A stretch of 64,000 nt of DNA from Nocardioides marmorisolisilvae. GTDB lineage: Bacteria > Actinomycetota > Actinomycetes > Propionibacteriales > Nocardioidaceae. Below are positions 7,118 to 15,863 of the stretch, piece after piece. The stretch lies in contig NZ_CP134227.1 of the NCBI RefSeq assembly GCF_031656915.1, forward strand, positions 1,674,001 to 1,738,000, read 5' to 3'. The notes under the pieces are model-generated. The model worked only from the letters and a program-made list of their open reading frames with translations, did no database searches and was not told the origin of the DNA. A program made the position numbers and the translations under genes. Numbering within the stretch: the stretch's first letter is position 1; each line of letters begins with the position of its first letter.

Positions 7118-9979
7118 TCAGCTGCAACCGCTGGTGCTGCCGCAGCCCTCGCAGACGTAGCAGGAGCCGGCGGGGCGCATCTTGGTGCCGCAGGTCATGC
7201 AGAGCGGGGAGTCGACCGCGGTGCCGGTGATCTTCTCCAGGAGCTCGGCGCTGGTGTGCGCGCCGGAGGTGTCGACCTTGGCGCCGGGCGCCTCGGCCGG
7301 GGTCTCCTCGACGACCTCCTCCACCTTCGGCGTCGCGATCAGCTCGGCGGCGCTGCCGGTCTCCTCGACGGGCTCATAAGAGCCGGTCTCGAGGTGGCGC
7401 TGCCGCTCTTCGGCCGAGTAGATGCCCAGCATCGACCGGTCCTCGAAGGACAGGTAGTCCAGCGCCAGCCGACGGAACACGTAGTCCATCAGCGACTGCG
7501 CCATCCGGACGTCCGGGTCGTCGGTGAGACCGGCTGGCTCGAAGCGCAGGTTGGTGAACTTCGAGATGTAGGTCTCCAGCGGCACGCCGTACTGAAGGCC
7601 GATCGACACCGCGATCGAGAAGGCGTCCATCACGCCGGCCAGCGTCGAGCCCTGCTTGCCCAACTTGAGGAAGATCTCGCCGAGCTCGCCGTCGTCGTGG
7701 GCGCCGGAGATCATGTAGCCCTCGGCGCCACCGACGGTGAAGCTCGTCGTCCGCGCCGCCCGCGACTTCGGCAGCCGCTTGCGGAACGGCTTGGCGACCT
7801 CGACCACCTTGACGGCCTCGGCAGCATCGCCTGGGCCCGTGGTCAACGACTGATCGGCCTTCGCCGAGTCGGACTTGCCGTCCGACAGCGGCTGGCCGAC
7901 CTTGCAGGCGTCCCGGTAGATCGCGGTCGCCTTGAGGCCGAGCTTCCATGACTGCAGGTAGATGTCCTCGACCTCCTCGACCGTCGCGCTCTCGGGGAGG
8001 TTGACGGTCTTGGAGATGGCCCCGCTCAGGAACGGCTGGGCGGCGGCCATCATCCGCACGTGGCCCATCGGCTTGAGCGCCCGGGCGCCCATCGCGCAGT
8101 CGAACACCTCGTAGTGCTCCGACTTGAGGCCGGGTGCGTCGATGACGTGGCCGTTCTCGGCGATGTACTCGACGATGGCCTCGACCTGCTCCTCCTGGTA
8201 GCCCAGGTTGCGCAGCGCCCGCGGGACCGTCTGGTTGACGATCTGCATCGAGCCGCCGCCGACCAGCTTCTTGAACTTGACCAGGGAGAAGTCCGGCTCG
8301 ATCCCGGTGGTGTCGCAGTCCATCATGAAGCCGATCGTGCCGGTCGGCGCGAGCACCGAGGCCTGGGCGTTGCGGAAGCCGTTCCTCTCGCCCAGCTTGA
8401 TGACCTCGGCCCACTCCTTGGTGGCCAGCTTGTGCACCTGGGCGTCGGCGACGTGCAGGGTCCGGACCACGTCGTTGGCGGCCTGGTGCTTGCGCATCAC
8501 TCGCTTGTGCGCCTCGGCGTTGCGGGCGTAGCCGGCGTACGGCCCGACGATCGCGGCCAGCTCGGCACTGCGTCGGTACGACGTCCCCGTCATCAGGCTC
8601 GTGATCGTGGCAGCCATCGCGCGGCCGCCGTCGGAGTCGTAGCCCAGGCCCATCGCCATCAGCAGCGCACCGAGGTTGGCGTAGCCGATCCCCAGCTGAC
8701 GGTAGTCGCGCGTGGTGGCGCCGATCGCCTCGGTCGGGAAGTCGGCGAAGCAGATCGAGATGTCCATCGCGGTGATGATCAACTCGACGGCCTTGGCGAA
8801 CAGCGGCGCGTCGAAGGTGTCGTCGGGCTTGAGGAACTTGAGCAGGTTCAGCGAGGCAAGGTTGCACGAGGAGTTGTCGAGCGACATGTACTCCGAGCAC
8901 GGGTTCGACGCGGTGATCCGACCGGTCTCGGGGTTGGTGTGCCAGTCGTTGATGGTGTCGTCGTACTGCAGGCCCGGGTCGGCGCACTCCCACGCGGCCT
9001 GGGCGATCTTGCGGAACAGCGAGCGGGCGTCGACGGTCTCGATGACCTCGCCGGTGCCGCGCGCCTTGAGCCCGAACTCGGTGCCGTCCTCGACAGCGCG
9101 CATGAACTCGTCGGTCACCCGGACCGAGTTGTTGGCGTTCTGGTACTGCACCGAGGTGATGTCCTTGCCGCCCAGGTCCATGTCGAACCCGGCGTCACGC
9201 AGCGCGCGGATCTTGTCCTCCTCGCGCGCCTTGGTCTCGACGAACTCCTCGATGTCGGGGTGGTCGACGTCGAGCACGACCATCTTCGCCGCGCGCCGGG
9301 TGGCGCCGCCGGACTTGATGGTGCCTGCGGAGGCGTCCGCGCCGCGCATGAAGGAGACCGGGCCGCTCGCGGTACCGCCGGAGGACAGCAGCTCCTTGGA
9401 CGAGCGGATCCGGGACAGGTTCAGGCCGGCGCCGGAGCCGCCCTTGAAGATGAAGCCCTCCTCCTTGTACCAGTTCAGGATCGAGTCCATCGAGTCGTCG
9501 ACGGAGAGGATGAAGCACGCGGACACCTGCTGGGGCGACTTGGTGCCGACGTTGAACCAGACCGGGGAGTTGAACGAGAAGTACTGGTGCACCAGCAGCC
9601 AGGTCAGCTCGTGCTCGAACAGCTCGGCAGACGCAGCATCGGCAAAGTACCCATTGTCCTCGCCGCCCTTGCGGTAGGCCGTGACCACGCGGTCGACCAG
9701 CTGCTTGAGGCTCCACTCGCGGGCGTCGGTGCCGACGGCGCCGCGGAAGTACTTCGTGGTGACGATCGTGGAGGCGTTCACGGACCAGAAGTCGGGGAAC
9801 TCCACGCCGCGCTGCTCGAAGACCGACTCGCCGGTCTTCCAGTTGGTCTGCACGACGTCACGACGCTCCCAGGCGATCTCGTCGTAGGGGTGCACACCCT
9901 CAGTGGAGAAGACCCGCTCGATCTTCAGTCCCTTGGCTGCGCCCTTGCGCGTGCCCCGGCTGCTTGCCGTCTCGGTCAT
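7118..9979 (-). CDS. nrdJ: adenosylcobalamin-dependent (class II) ribonucleotide reductase
   Basis: The 953-residue protein reduces ribonucleotides to deoxyribonucleotides using adenosylcobalamin as radical source. ATG 9979 has AGGGAAGAAGGGG upstream; the longer frame to 10081 is unsupported. Recognisable parts are the FNSPVWFNVG region, the redox-cysteine stretch VSACFILSVDDSMDSI, the active-site NPCSEY with SCNLASLN, the PTGTIGFMMDCDTTGIEP loop, and a cysteine-rich C-terminal tail (CMTCG, CYVCEGCG) that re-reduces the active site. The length matches the family. It follows nrdR by 116 bp and is probably transcribed with it under NrdR. No other reductase class is in the window. Confidence 0.97.
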   Translation of the reverse strand: MTETASSRGTRKGAAKGLKIERVFSTEGVHPYDEIAWERRDVVQTNWKTGESVFEQRGVEFPDFWSVNASTIVTTKYFRGAVGTDAREWSLKQLVDRVVTAYRKGGEDNGYFADAASAELFEHELTWLLVHQYFSFNSPVWFNVGTKSPQQVSACFILSVDDSMDSILNWYKEEGFIFKGGSGAGLNLSRIRSSKELLSSGGTASGPVSFMRGADASAGTIKSGGATRRAAKMVVLDVDHPDIEEFVETKAREEDKIRALRDAGFDMDLGGKDITSVQYQNANNSVRVTDEFMRAVEDGTEFGLKARGTGEVIETVDARSLFRKIAQAAWECADPGLQYDDTINDWHTNPETGRITASNPCSEYMSLDNSSCNLASLNLLKFLKPDDTFDAPLFAKAVELIITAMDISICFADFPTEAIGATTRDYRQLGIGYANLGALLMAMGLGYDSDGGRAMAATITSLMTGTSYRRSAELAAIVGPYAGYARNAEAHKRVMRKHQAANDVVRTLHVADAQVHKLATKEWAEVIKLGERNGFRNAQASVLAPTGTIGFMMDCDTTGIEPDFSLVKFKKLVGGGSMQIVNQTVPRALRNLGYQEEQVEAIVEYIAENGHVIDAPGLKSEHYEVFDCAMGARALKPMGHVRMMAAAQPFLSGAISKTVNLPESATVEEVEDIYLQSWKLGLKATAIYRDACKVGQPLSDGKSDSAKADQSLTTGPGDAAEAVKVVEVAKPFRKRLPKSRAARTTSFTVGGAEGYMISGAHDDGELGEIFLKLGKQGSTLAGVMDAFSIAVSIGLQYGVPLETYISKFTNLRFEPAGLTDDPDVRMAQSLMDYVFRRLALDYLSFEDRSMLGIYSAEERQRHLETGSYEPVEETGSAAELIATPKVEEVVEETPAEAPGAKVDTSGAHTSAELLEKITGTAVDSPLCMTCGTKMRPAGSCYVCEGCGSTSGCS

Positions 9980-10095
9980 GTGCCCCTTCTTCCCTGCGAT
10001 TTCGTGGTGTCGGACTTCTTCAGTTGTCGGCGCTGGTGCACCGTCGTTGGTTGCCCGGCGCGCAGCTTCCCCACTACGCACCGGGCGGCTCTTGG

Positions 10096-10572
10096 TCAGC
10101 CCGTGGGCTGAGCTTGTTCGGCGGCCGCACGCTCCGCGCGCAGCACCGCGATCTCGGTCTCGAAGTCCTCGGCGGACTGGAACGCCCGGTAGACGCTCGC
10201 GAACCGCAGGTAGGCGACCTCATCGAGCTCGCGCAGCGGTCCGAGGATCGCCAGCCCGATCTCGTGGGCCGGGACCTCGGCCCAGCCCCTGTCCCGCAAC
10301 ACGTCCTCCACCGTCTGGCCCAGTCGGGCCAGGTCGTCGGCGCCGACCGGCCGGCCCTTGCACGCCTTGGCCACACCTGCCACCGCCTTGTCGCGGTTGA
10401 ACGGCTCGGAGGCGCCACTGCGCTTGAGCACGGTCAACTGCATCTGCTCGACAGTGGTGAAACGCTTCTCGCACTCCGTGCATGCCCGCCGGCGGCGAAT
10501 ACTTGCCCCGTCGTCGGACACCCGCGAGTCGAGGACCCGGGTGTCGGTGCTGCGGCAGAACGGGCAGTGCAT
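10096..10572 (-). CDS. nrdR: transcriptional repressor NrdR
   Basis: NrdR senses dATP/ATP and represses ribonucleotide reductase genes. The 158-residue product has the N-terminal zinc ribbon (Cys3, Cys6, Cys31, Cys34), the [15 protein letters not shown] signature and the ATP-cone from about residue 49 to 139 ([14 protein letters not shown]). Length is typical. It is the first gene of the nrdR-nrdJ unit. Two NrdR-box-like sites lie 100-150 bp upstream, so autoregulation is likely. Confidence 0.96.
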   Translation of the reverse strand: MHCPFCRSTDTRVLDSRVSDDGASIRRRRACTECEKRFTTVEQMQLTVLKRSGASEPFNRDKAVAGVAKACKGRPVGADDLARLGQTVEDVLRDRGWAEVPAHEIGLAILGPLRELDEVAYLRFASVYRAFQSAEDFETEIAVLRAERAAAEQAQPTG

Positions 10573-10957
10573 CGCGGGCTCCTCTCGGACTTCGTCAAGC
10601 TGCGCGGCTGTGTGCTTCGCGGTGGGTCGAGCTGTGGAAAACTGCCATTCCCTGTGCGGAACTGCCTTTTTCTGTGGGACTAGATGTGGAAAACCACAAC
10701 GGTGTAACTACTAGATGTAGTGGCTACGGTACGCCGGGGTGGGGGGCTGCGCAACAGCCCTCCCAGAAAAGTTCGGAGCACGTCGCACACACCGGAGAAC
10801 CCGCAGGTCAGCGCCCTGCGGCCGGCTCCGGCCGGGCGTGTCGTGACCCGCGGAGGTGCCGCTCGAGTCCCGGATCCGGGTCGGGCGATGGCCCGCCCAA
10901 GGCCGGACTCCAGCAGAGGTGTCGTCCGGTCCTCGCGCGTCGCGGTGATAGGTCACA
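10573..10957. other. 385-bp divergent region upstream of nrdR
   Basis: The nrdR side holds the twin NrdR-type boxes and about 100 nt of leader. The right part (10730-10957) shows no supported gene; overlapping open frames on both strands lack ribosome sites. A GC-rich self-complementary stretch (GCGGCCGGCTCCGGCCG) lies near 10815-10835. No cobalamin-riboswitch consensus was recognised. Confidence 0.5.
10676..10723 (-). promoter_or_regulatory. paired NrdR boxes upstream of nrdR-nrdJ
   Basis: Read on the minus strand, CCACTACATCTAGTAG (10708-10723) and TTCCACATCTAGTCC (10676-10690) share the core ACATCTAG. The two cores are exactly 31 bp apart, three helical turns, which is the known spacing of NrdR box pairs. 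They sit upstream of nrdR and should mediate repression of the operon. Confidence 0.75.
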
Positions 10958-11272
10958 ATGACGCTCGTGGGCAAGCACAGCGGGGGTGCACCACCTCCCC
11001 TCCCGACCGGTCGGCTGGCGTCGTACGCCGCTGCCGTCGTCGCGGCTGCGCTCGCGTGGGGCGTGCTCGTCTACTACGCCATCCAGCTGGGGCCGTCCGC
11101 GAAGGCCGGCGAGCTCGGCGCCTGGCTGCTGCTCGCGGTGGCGACCCTCGGCGCCGTGGGCTGCCTGTTCCTCGCGCTGATCTTCGGGGGCAAGTTCCTC
11201 GATACCCTCCGCGGAGAAGCGCCCGCTCCACGGCCGGTGACCGCCTCGGGGGGAAAGCACGGCCGACGGTGA
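10958..11272 (+). CDS. small membrane protein with two helices
   Basis: The 104-residue product has two membrane helices (about residues 20-43 and 54-78), a short Pro/Gly-rich N-terminus and a basic C-terminal tail ending KHGRR. ATG 10958 is the natural start. Its TGA overlaps the GTG of the next lipoprotein gene (GTGA), so the two are translationally coupled. No family is recognised. Confidence 0.6.
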   Translation: MTLVGKHSGGAPPPLPTGRLASYAAAVVAAALAWGVLVYYAIQLGPSAKAGELGAWLLLAVATLGAVGCLFLALIFGGKFLDTLRGEAPAPRPVTASGGKHGRR

Positions 11273-12105
11273 CCGCGCGGCACGGCACCGCCCCTGCCCA
11301 GGGCTCGCGGGCCCTCCTCGTCGTCCTGGCCTTCCTGCTGCTGAGCCTCGCCGGCTGTGGCTCCGCGGCCCCATCCATGGTTCCCGATCGCGACCTGGCT
11401 GCCTCGACCACCCAGTTCCGCAACCAGGAGGGCACCAGCGCGCTGCGCACCGGCGTGACCAACAACAGCCACCGGACCATCCAGGTCGGCACCGCGACCT
11501 TCCGCTGGCCGGGATTCGCCTGGCCCGCCGTACGCGTGTCGCAGGTGGTGCCGCCCGGCCAGACCGCCGCCTTCGACATGGAGTACGGCGCCGCCCACTG
11601 CGATCGTCGACCCCAGAGAGCTGCGTCGATGCTGGTCGGGATCGACGGCAGCACCCGGACGCTGCCGCTGCTGGTGCAGGACCGTGACCTGCTGCTGCGG
11701 CTCTGGCAGCGCGCGTGCGGGCTGCAGCGACTTGCCCAGGTGGCCTCGGTGCGGCTGGCCCACGGCCGCTTGGACGGCGCGCGCTACCGCACGTCGATCA
11801 AGGTCGACCGCCTCAGCGGCAGCGCACCGGTGCGGATCGTCGACGTCGGCGGAAGCGTGATCATCGACATGCTCGCGCCGGCCCGGCCGCGGGTGCTCGA
11901 GGATCACGACCACTCACTGCGGCTTCCCGTCACCTTCCGACCCTCCGACCGCTGTGACCCGCACTCGCTGAGCCAGTCCCAGCAGACCTTCCTGCTCTCG
12001 GCCTACCTCCGGGTGGGACGGGCGCCCGTGGTCCGACTGATCCTGCCGCTCTCCGCACGAGTGCAGGCGGACCTGCAGCAGATGATCGATCGCTTCTGCC
12101 ACTGA
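11269..12105 (+). CDS. secreted lipoprotein of unknown function
   Basis: Starting at GTG 11269, which overlaps the previous stop, gives 278 residues. A long signal ends in SLAGC (about residue 30), a good lipobox, so the protein should be lipid-anchored outside the cell. The mature part is beta-rich with phrases such as ALRTGVTNNSHRTIQVGTA and ends in QMIDRFCH. It may be an Ig-like carrier or assembly protein, but no catalytic motif is visible. Together with the upstream two-helix protein it forms a two-gene envelope unit. Confidence 0.65.
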   Translation: MTARHGTAPAQGSRALLVVLAFLLLSLAGCGSAAPSMVPDRDLAASTTQFRNQEGTSALRTGVTNNSHRTIQVGTATFRWPGFAWPAVRVSQVVPPGQTAAFDMEYGAAHCDRRPQRAASMLVGIDGSTRTLPLLVQDRDLLLRLWQRACGLQRLAQVASVRLAHGRLDGARYRTSIKVDRLSGSAPVRIVDVGGSVIIDMLAPARPRVLEDHDHSLRLPVTFRPSDRCDPHSLSQSQQTFLLSAYLRVGRAPVVRLILPLSARVQADLQQMIDRFCH

Positions 12106-12212
12106 CGCCCGGCTGCTCGCTGCAGAACGGCTGTCCACAAGACGATCTCGTGGTGTAGCGCTGATGCTCGGTGGGTAGTGAAATGGGCACCTCTCTCGGG
12201 ACAGGGGACCTG

Positions 12213-12815
12213 ATGGTGCGAGTTCGACCCCGGCCGTTGGTGCCGGTGCCGCTGCGTGGGCTGTTGTGCGGGCTGACCTGCGGGCTGGCGTGCGCCCTGG
12301 CCCTGGTCGGCTGCGGTGGCTCCGCCACGCACTCGCCGTCCCCGTCGAACAGCCCGTCCGCCAGCCCCTCGGCTGTCCGATCCCCGGCGATCCCGCCGAT
12401 GCCCTCGGCCGCCAAGGCGCACAGCAAGGCGGGTGCGGTCGCCTTCGCCCGCCACTACGTCGACCTGATCAACTACGCCCAGGCCACCGGCGACGTGAAG
12501 GCGCTGCGGGCCGTCGAGGCTGCGGGCTGCGAGTCGTGCACGCGGGTGAGGCATGAGCTCGAACGCATCTACGGAGCTGGGGGGTGGATCAAGGGCGGCG
12601 CATGGCGGATCGCCGACGTTGCCGATGCCCTGCCCAACACAGACACCGATGGATTCAACGTCGACATCGTGATCAAGACCACCCGTCAACGCGTGAAGAG
12701 CAGCCGCGAAGGGTCCGTGAATACAGTCAGTGGTGGCGCCAACGCAATCACCGTCTTCGTCTCGCCTAGCCACGGAATCGCTTGGAAGGTGTCGGAGTGG
12801 ACCCGCGCAAAATAG
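12213..12815 (+). CDS. DUF6318-type lipoprotein
   Basis: The 200-residue protein starts at ATG 12213 after ACAGGGG. Its signal ends in LALVGC (lipobox), followed by a Ser/Pro-rich linker. The mature domain has the pattern FARHYVDLINYAQATGD then CESC and YGAGGWIKGG, which I associate with the actinobacterial DUF6318 family, a probable NTF2-like fold of unknown function. The stop overlaps the next gene, a PKD-like secreted protein, by 19 bp; these two types are often neighbours in Nocardioides-like genomes (from memory). Confidence 0.7.
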   Translation: MVRVRPRPLVPVPLRGLLCGLTCGLACALALVGCGGSATHSPSPSNSPSASPSAVRSPAIPPMPSAAKAHSKAGAVAFARHYVDLINYAQATGDVKALRAVEAAGCESCTRVRHELERIYGAGGWIKGGAWRIADVADALPNTDTDGFNVDIVIKTTRQRVKSSREGSVNTVSGGANAITVFVSPSHGIAWKVSEWTRAK

Positions 12816-13636
12816 TTCCGCTCGTCGGCATCCTGGCGCTCCTCGCCGCGCTCCTCGCCAGCGCACCAGCGATCGCCAGCAGCTGCAGCACGTCCGCCGA
12901 TGGCGCAGCCGGCCAACTGCTCGTCCTCGGGTCGTGCAACTCCGATGGTCAACGGTCCGACAGTCATGGGACGACGAAGAACACATCGACCGCTCCGCCA
13001 GCGGAGGTGTGGGTTTGGCAGCCCATCTGCCGCCAGGATCAGCTTCACGTACCCGGCGGACAGGGACTGTGCACGAACTTGATGCGCTGCCCGAAGGGGC
13101 AGGAACTGATGCGGCACTACCGTGTGAGGCCGCTTCCCCACACGACTGCGGAGATGACCTGCATGCCCGCCGCGGTGGCCAACAAGCCCCAGATCACCCC
13201 CGGCCTGGTCGCCCGAGCCTTCCAACGCATCCCACTGCCCCACCCGAGAGCACTGGTACAACCCAGCAACACCACCCTGGTCAACCTCGAGACCATCTTC
13301 TCCACCCAGGCGACCCCGTTCACCCGCACCGTCACCCTGCTCGGACAACACGTACAGCTGGCGATCCGGCCGACCACCTTCACCTGGACCCACGGCGACG
13401 GCACCACCGCCGCCACCACCACACCCGGCGCGCCCTACCCCGCCAAGACCATCACCTACCGCTACCCCACCACCGCCCACCACCTCGACATCCACGTCAC
13501 CATCACCTGGGCCGCCCACTACCGCGTCAACAACGGACCCACCCGACCCGTCCCCACCACCGTCACCACCACCGGACCCACCACCACCCTCGACGTCGTC
13601 GAGGCCACCCCAGCACTCTCCGGCACCGGACACTGA
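12797..13636 (+). CDS. secreted PKD-like protein, partner of the DUF6318 lipoprotein
   Basis: GTG 12797 has GGAAGG 7 nt upstream and gives 279 residues with a signal peptide (about 1-28, ending APAIASS). The middle part carries six cysteines. The C-terminal 110 residues resemble a PKD-like domain (TFTWTHGDGTT ... KTITYRYPTT). From about 13380 to 13620 the coding strand is strongly C-rich and G-poor, giving a His/Thr/Pro-rich product. Exported; role unknown. Confidence 0.65.
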   Translation: MDPRKIVPLVGILALLAALLASAPAIASSCSTSADGAAGQLLVLGSCNSDGQRSDSHGTTKNTSTAPPAEVWVWQPICRQDQLHVPGGQGLCTNLMRCPKGQELMRHYRVRPLPHTTAEMTCMPAAVANKPQITPGLVARAFQRIPLPHPRALVQPSNTTLVNLETIFSTQATPFTRTVTLLGQHVQLAIRPTTFTWTHGDGTTAATTTPGAPYPAKTITYRYPTTAHHLDIHVTITWAAHYRVNNGPTRPVPTTVTTTGPTTTLDVVEATPALSGTGH

Positions 13637-13655
13637 CCCACGACCGCCGCTCTGC

Positions 13656-14363
13656 TTGGATGCATCCGTGTCCCGCCTCACCCTCAGTACCCGGCTGACC
13701 TTCGCCTACCTCGGCCTTGCTGCAGCCGACAGCTGGCTCGCTGGCTCCAGCCGCCCGCTCGCCGCGACGTCACGACGGCTCACCAAGCCGCTGCTGATGC
13801 CGACCCTGGCCGCCTCGCTGGCCACAGATCGGCGGGCGATGGGCTCTCCGCTGCGGTCCAGCACGTTGGTCGCGCAGGCGTGCGGCTGGGGCGGCGACCT
13901 GATGCTCCTACGCCACGGCACCGCGGCGTTCGCCGCCGGAGCCGGGTCCTTCGGCGTCGGCCACGACGCGTACGTCACCGGCTTCCGTCGGCACCGCGAC
14001 CGCGGCACGCGCCTGCGCGACACGACCACGGCCAAGGTCGCGGCGGGTCTCGTCGCGCTCGGCGGACCGACCATGGCGATCGGGGCGTTCAATCAGGAGA
14101 AGGCGCTCGGGCCGGCCGTGCTCGGCTACACCGCGCTGCTCGCCGGCATGCTCGCGCACGCCGGCCATCTCGACCCGACCCTGCCGGCTCGCTCGAGGCG
14201 GCTGACGTTGGCGGGCGCGGCGCTGTTCGTCGGCTCCGACACCGTTCTCGGCGCGGGCAGGTTCCTGGTCAAGAACCCACCGCCTCGCCTCGAGTCGGTG
14301 GTGATGGCGACCTACACGGCCGGACAGCTGCTGCTCAGCAAGGGCGCGGCGCTCGCTGGCTGA
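13656..14363 (+). CDS. lysoplasmalogenase-family (YhhN) membrane protein
   Basis: The 235-residue, multi-helix membrane protein has the YhhN/TMEM86 landmarks: TKPLLMPTLAASL near the N-terminus, CGWGGDLMLLR, GAGSFGVGHDAYV and GAALFVGSDTVLGAGRFL. Characterised family members hydrolyse the vinyl-ether bond of lysoplasmalogens. The start is uncertain (TTG 13656 or GTG 13668). A strong hairpin follows the stop. Confidence 0.8.
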   Translation: MDASVSRLTLSTRLTFAYLGLAAADSWLAGSSRPLAATSRRLTKPLLMPTLAASLATDRRAMGSPLRSSTLVAQACGWGGDLMLLRHGTAAFAAGAGSFGVGHDAYVTGFRRHRDRGTRLRDTTTAKVAAGLVALGGPTMAIGAFNQEKALGPAVLGYTALLAGMLAHAGHLDPTLPARSRRLTLAGAALFVGSDTVLGAGRFLVKNPPPRLESVVMATYTAGQLLLSKGAALAG

Positions 14364-14402
14364 CCTCCACCGATCCGGCCCACCAGGGCGTCTCGACAAG
14401 CG

Positions 14403-14437
14403 TCGGGGGCGAACCGAGCGCATCGGTTCGCCCCCGC
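14403..14437 (+). terminator. terminator-like hairpin after the YhhN gene
   Basis: Arms GGGGGCGAACCGA (14405-14417) and TCGGTTCGCCCCC (14423-14435) are perfectly complementary over 13 bp with a 5-nt loop. It separates the YhhN gene from the convergent LysM gene and could serve both. Confidence 0.75.
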
Positions 14438-14512
14438 CTTCCCCAAGGACCAGCCTGCCGGGGGGTCGAAGTCCCGTGGCCGGTACGTCTCCTCAGCCAG
14501 CCGTGGCCGGCG

Positions 14513-14929
14513 TCAGTTCGTGGCGCCCGAGTCCAGCGGGAGCGCCAGCCGCTGACCGACCTGGAGCTCCGGACCGGACAGCGAGTTGAGCTGCTCGATG
14601 TGCGACACCATGTCCCGCACGTGCCCCGGGGCTGCGATCGACCCGGCCAGCCCGTAGAGGGTGTCGCCCGGACCGATCTCGACGATCCGCACCGGGTCGG
14701 GCGTCCCGGAGTCATGGGTGGCGGTGGCCAGCCCGCCGAAGGCGACCATCAGGGTCACCAGCAGAGCGAGGAACGCGACCAGGAACACCGCCCGACCGCG
14801 GCGGGTCAGCCGCAGCGCCGACCGGGTCTCGACGCGAGCCACCGGTCGCCGCACCGGCGCATCGGTGATCACGTGCAGCGGCCGCACCGGCCTCACCGTA
14901 CGGATCGGGGAAATCGTCATCGTGCTCAT
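14513..14929 (-). CDS. LysM-domain membrane protein, probable SOS-induced division/cell-wall factor
   Basis: The 138-residue protein starts at ATG 14929 with GGAGGT 7 nt upstream. It has a basic cytoplasmic N-terminus, one membrane helix (about 47-69) and one outer LysM domain (about 82-131, GDTLYGLAG...LQVGQRLALPL) that binds peptidoglycan. A short LysM protein beside lexA recalls YneA of Bacillus, which blocks division during SOS, and Rv2719c of M. tuberculosis. The upstream promoter carries two LexA-box-like sites, which supports that role. In this genome two genes separate it from lexA. The inhibitor function is inferred. Confidence 0.82.
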   Translation of the reverse strand: MSTMTISPIRTVRPVRPLHVITDAPVRRPVARVETRSALRLTRRGRAVFLVAFLALLVTLMVAFGGLATATHDSGTPDPVRIVEIGPGDTLYGLAGSIAAPGHVRDMVSHIEQLNSLSGPELQVGQRLALPLDSGATN

Positions 14930-15059
14930 TCGGTCCACCTCCAGGGAAGTGCCCGGCCCTCGTGGCCGGACGGAGTTCGCGACCCCTCTTCTGTGTTCTG
15001 GTCGATGTCTATCGGCGGCAACCGACAGTTTCGCCGGGCCCAGTCGATCAGACGTTCGA

Positions 15060-15117
15060 TCGAACACATGTACGAGGTTAGATCACCTGTTCGAACCGGG
15101 CAAGAACATATGTTCGA
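15060..15117 (-). promoter_or_regulatory. SOS promoter of the LysM gene with two LexA boxes
   Basis: TCGAACACATGTACGA (15060-15075) matches the actinobacterial SOS box with one mismatch, and AAGAACATATGTTCGA (15102-15117) with two. On the minus strand TTGCCC (15103-15098) and TAACCT (15080-15075) form a -35/-10 pair with 17-bp spacing, so one box covers the start-site side of -10 and the other touches -35. A further GTTCGAAC palindrome lies between them. The second box is also 52 bp from the start of the divergent HTH gene. Confidence 0.8.
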
Positions 15118-15168
15118 ACGGCGTGTCGCGAATCTTTTCTCCAAGACCACTGGTGGCAAACTGGGGAG

Positions 15169-15849
15169 ATGAGCCGTCCCACGACCGGCGGCGCCCACCG
15201 GGGCCAGCGTGGCACCAGCCGCGCGGAGGTGCTGGCCGCGCTCCGCGACGCGCCCGACGCCTTGGACGTGCAGGCGATCTCGAGGATGCTCGACCTGCAC
15301 GCCAACACCGTGCGGTTCCACCTCGACCACCTCGTTGCGGACGAGCTCGTCGAGCGGTCGGTCCGCACGGAGGGCCGGCGCGGCCGGCCGCGGGCGACGT
15401 ACGCCGCGCTTCCCACAACCGACATCGACGAGGATCAGCGCAACTACCGACTGCTCGCCGAGATCCTGGCCGGGTTCGTCGCGAACACCCACGCCGATCC
15501 GTCCGCGGCATCCCGGGACGCAGGCAGGGCCTGGGGAAGCTACCTCGCGGAGGAACCACCGCCCCATCGTGAGACTGCCGCCGAGGATGCGGTCAACCAG
15601 CTGACCGCGCTCCTCGACGACGTCGGCTTCGCTCCACGGCGCAGCGACGGCAACCAGATCCGACTGGAGCACTGTCCCTTCCGGGAGGTCGCCGCCGACC
15701 GGCCCGACGTCGTCTGCTCGGTCCATCTCGGCCTGATGCAGGGCGCGCTGGAGAAGATGCGGGCACCGATGCGGACCGGCCGGCTGCTCCCGTTCGTCGA
15801 GCCCTCACTGTGCATCGCCGAGATCGAGCCGGAGATCGAGCCGGGGTGA
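15169..15849 (+). CDS. winged-helix regulator, SufR/ArsR-like, possible Fe-S sensor
   Basis: The 226-residue product has an N-terminal winged helix (about 15-75; LDVQAISRMLDLHANTVRFH is the recognition region) with the basic wing RRGRPRATY, and a C-terminal domain with LEHCPFREVA and a second Cys in VVCSVHLGLMQGAL. That arrangement is typical of SufR-like regulators, which can bind an Fe-S cluster; only some of the usual cysteines are present. It is divergent from the LysM gene and shares its SOS-box region. Targets unknown. Confidence 0.75.
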   Translation: MSRPTTGGAHRGQRGTSRAEVLAALRDAPDALDVQAISRMLDLHANTVRFHLDHLVADELVERSVRTEGRRGRPRATYAALPTTDIDEDQRNYRLLAEILAGFVANTHADPSAASRDAGRAWGSYLAEEPPPHRETAAEDAVNQLTALLDDVGFAPRRSDGNQIRLEHCPFREVAADRPDVVCSVHLGLMQGALEKMRAPMRTGRLLPFVEPSLCIAEIEPEIEPG

Positions 15850-15863
15850 GGACGAAGGTCCCT

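Noticed and set aside
9980-10095. Cobalamin riboswitch before nrdJ
   Set aside because: The gap is only 116 bp and no B12-box-like sequence was recognised; control by NrdR boxes upstream of nrdR explains the unit.
8060-10111. 683-codon open frame antisense to nrdJ
   Set aside because: It mirrors the codon pattern of nrdJ, has no domain, and nrdJ is certain. Long antisense frames are expected at this GC content.
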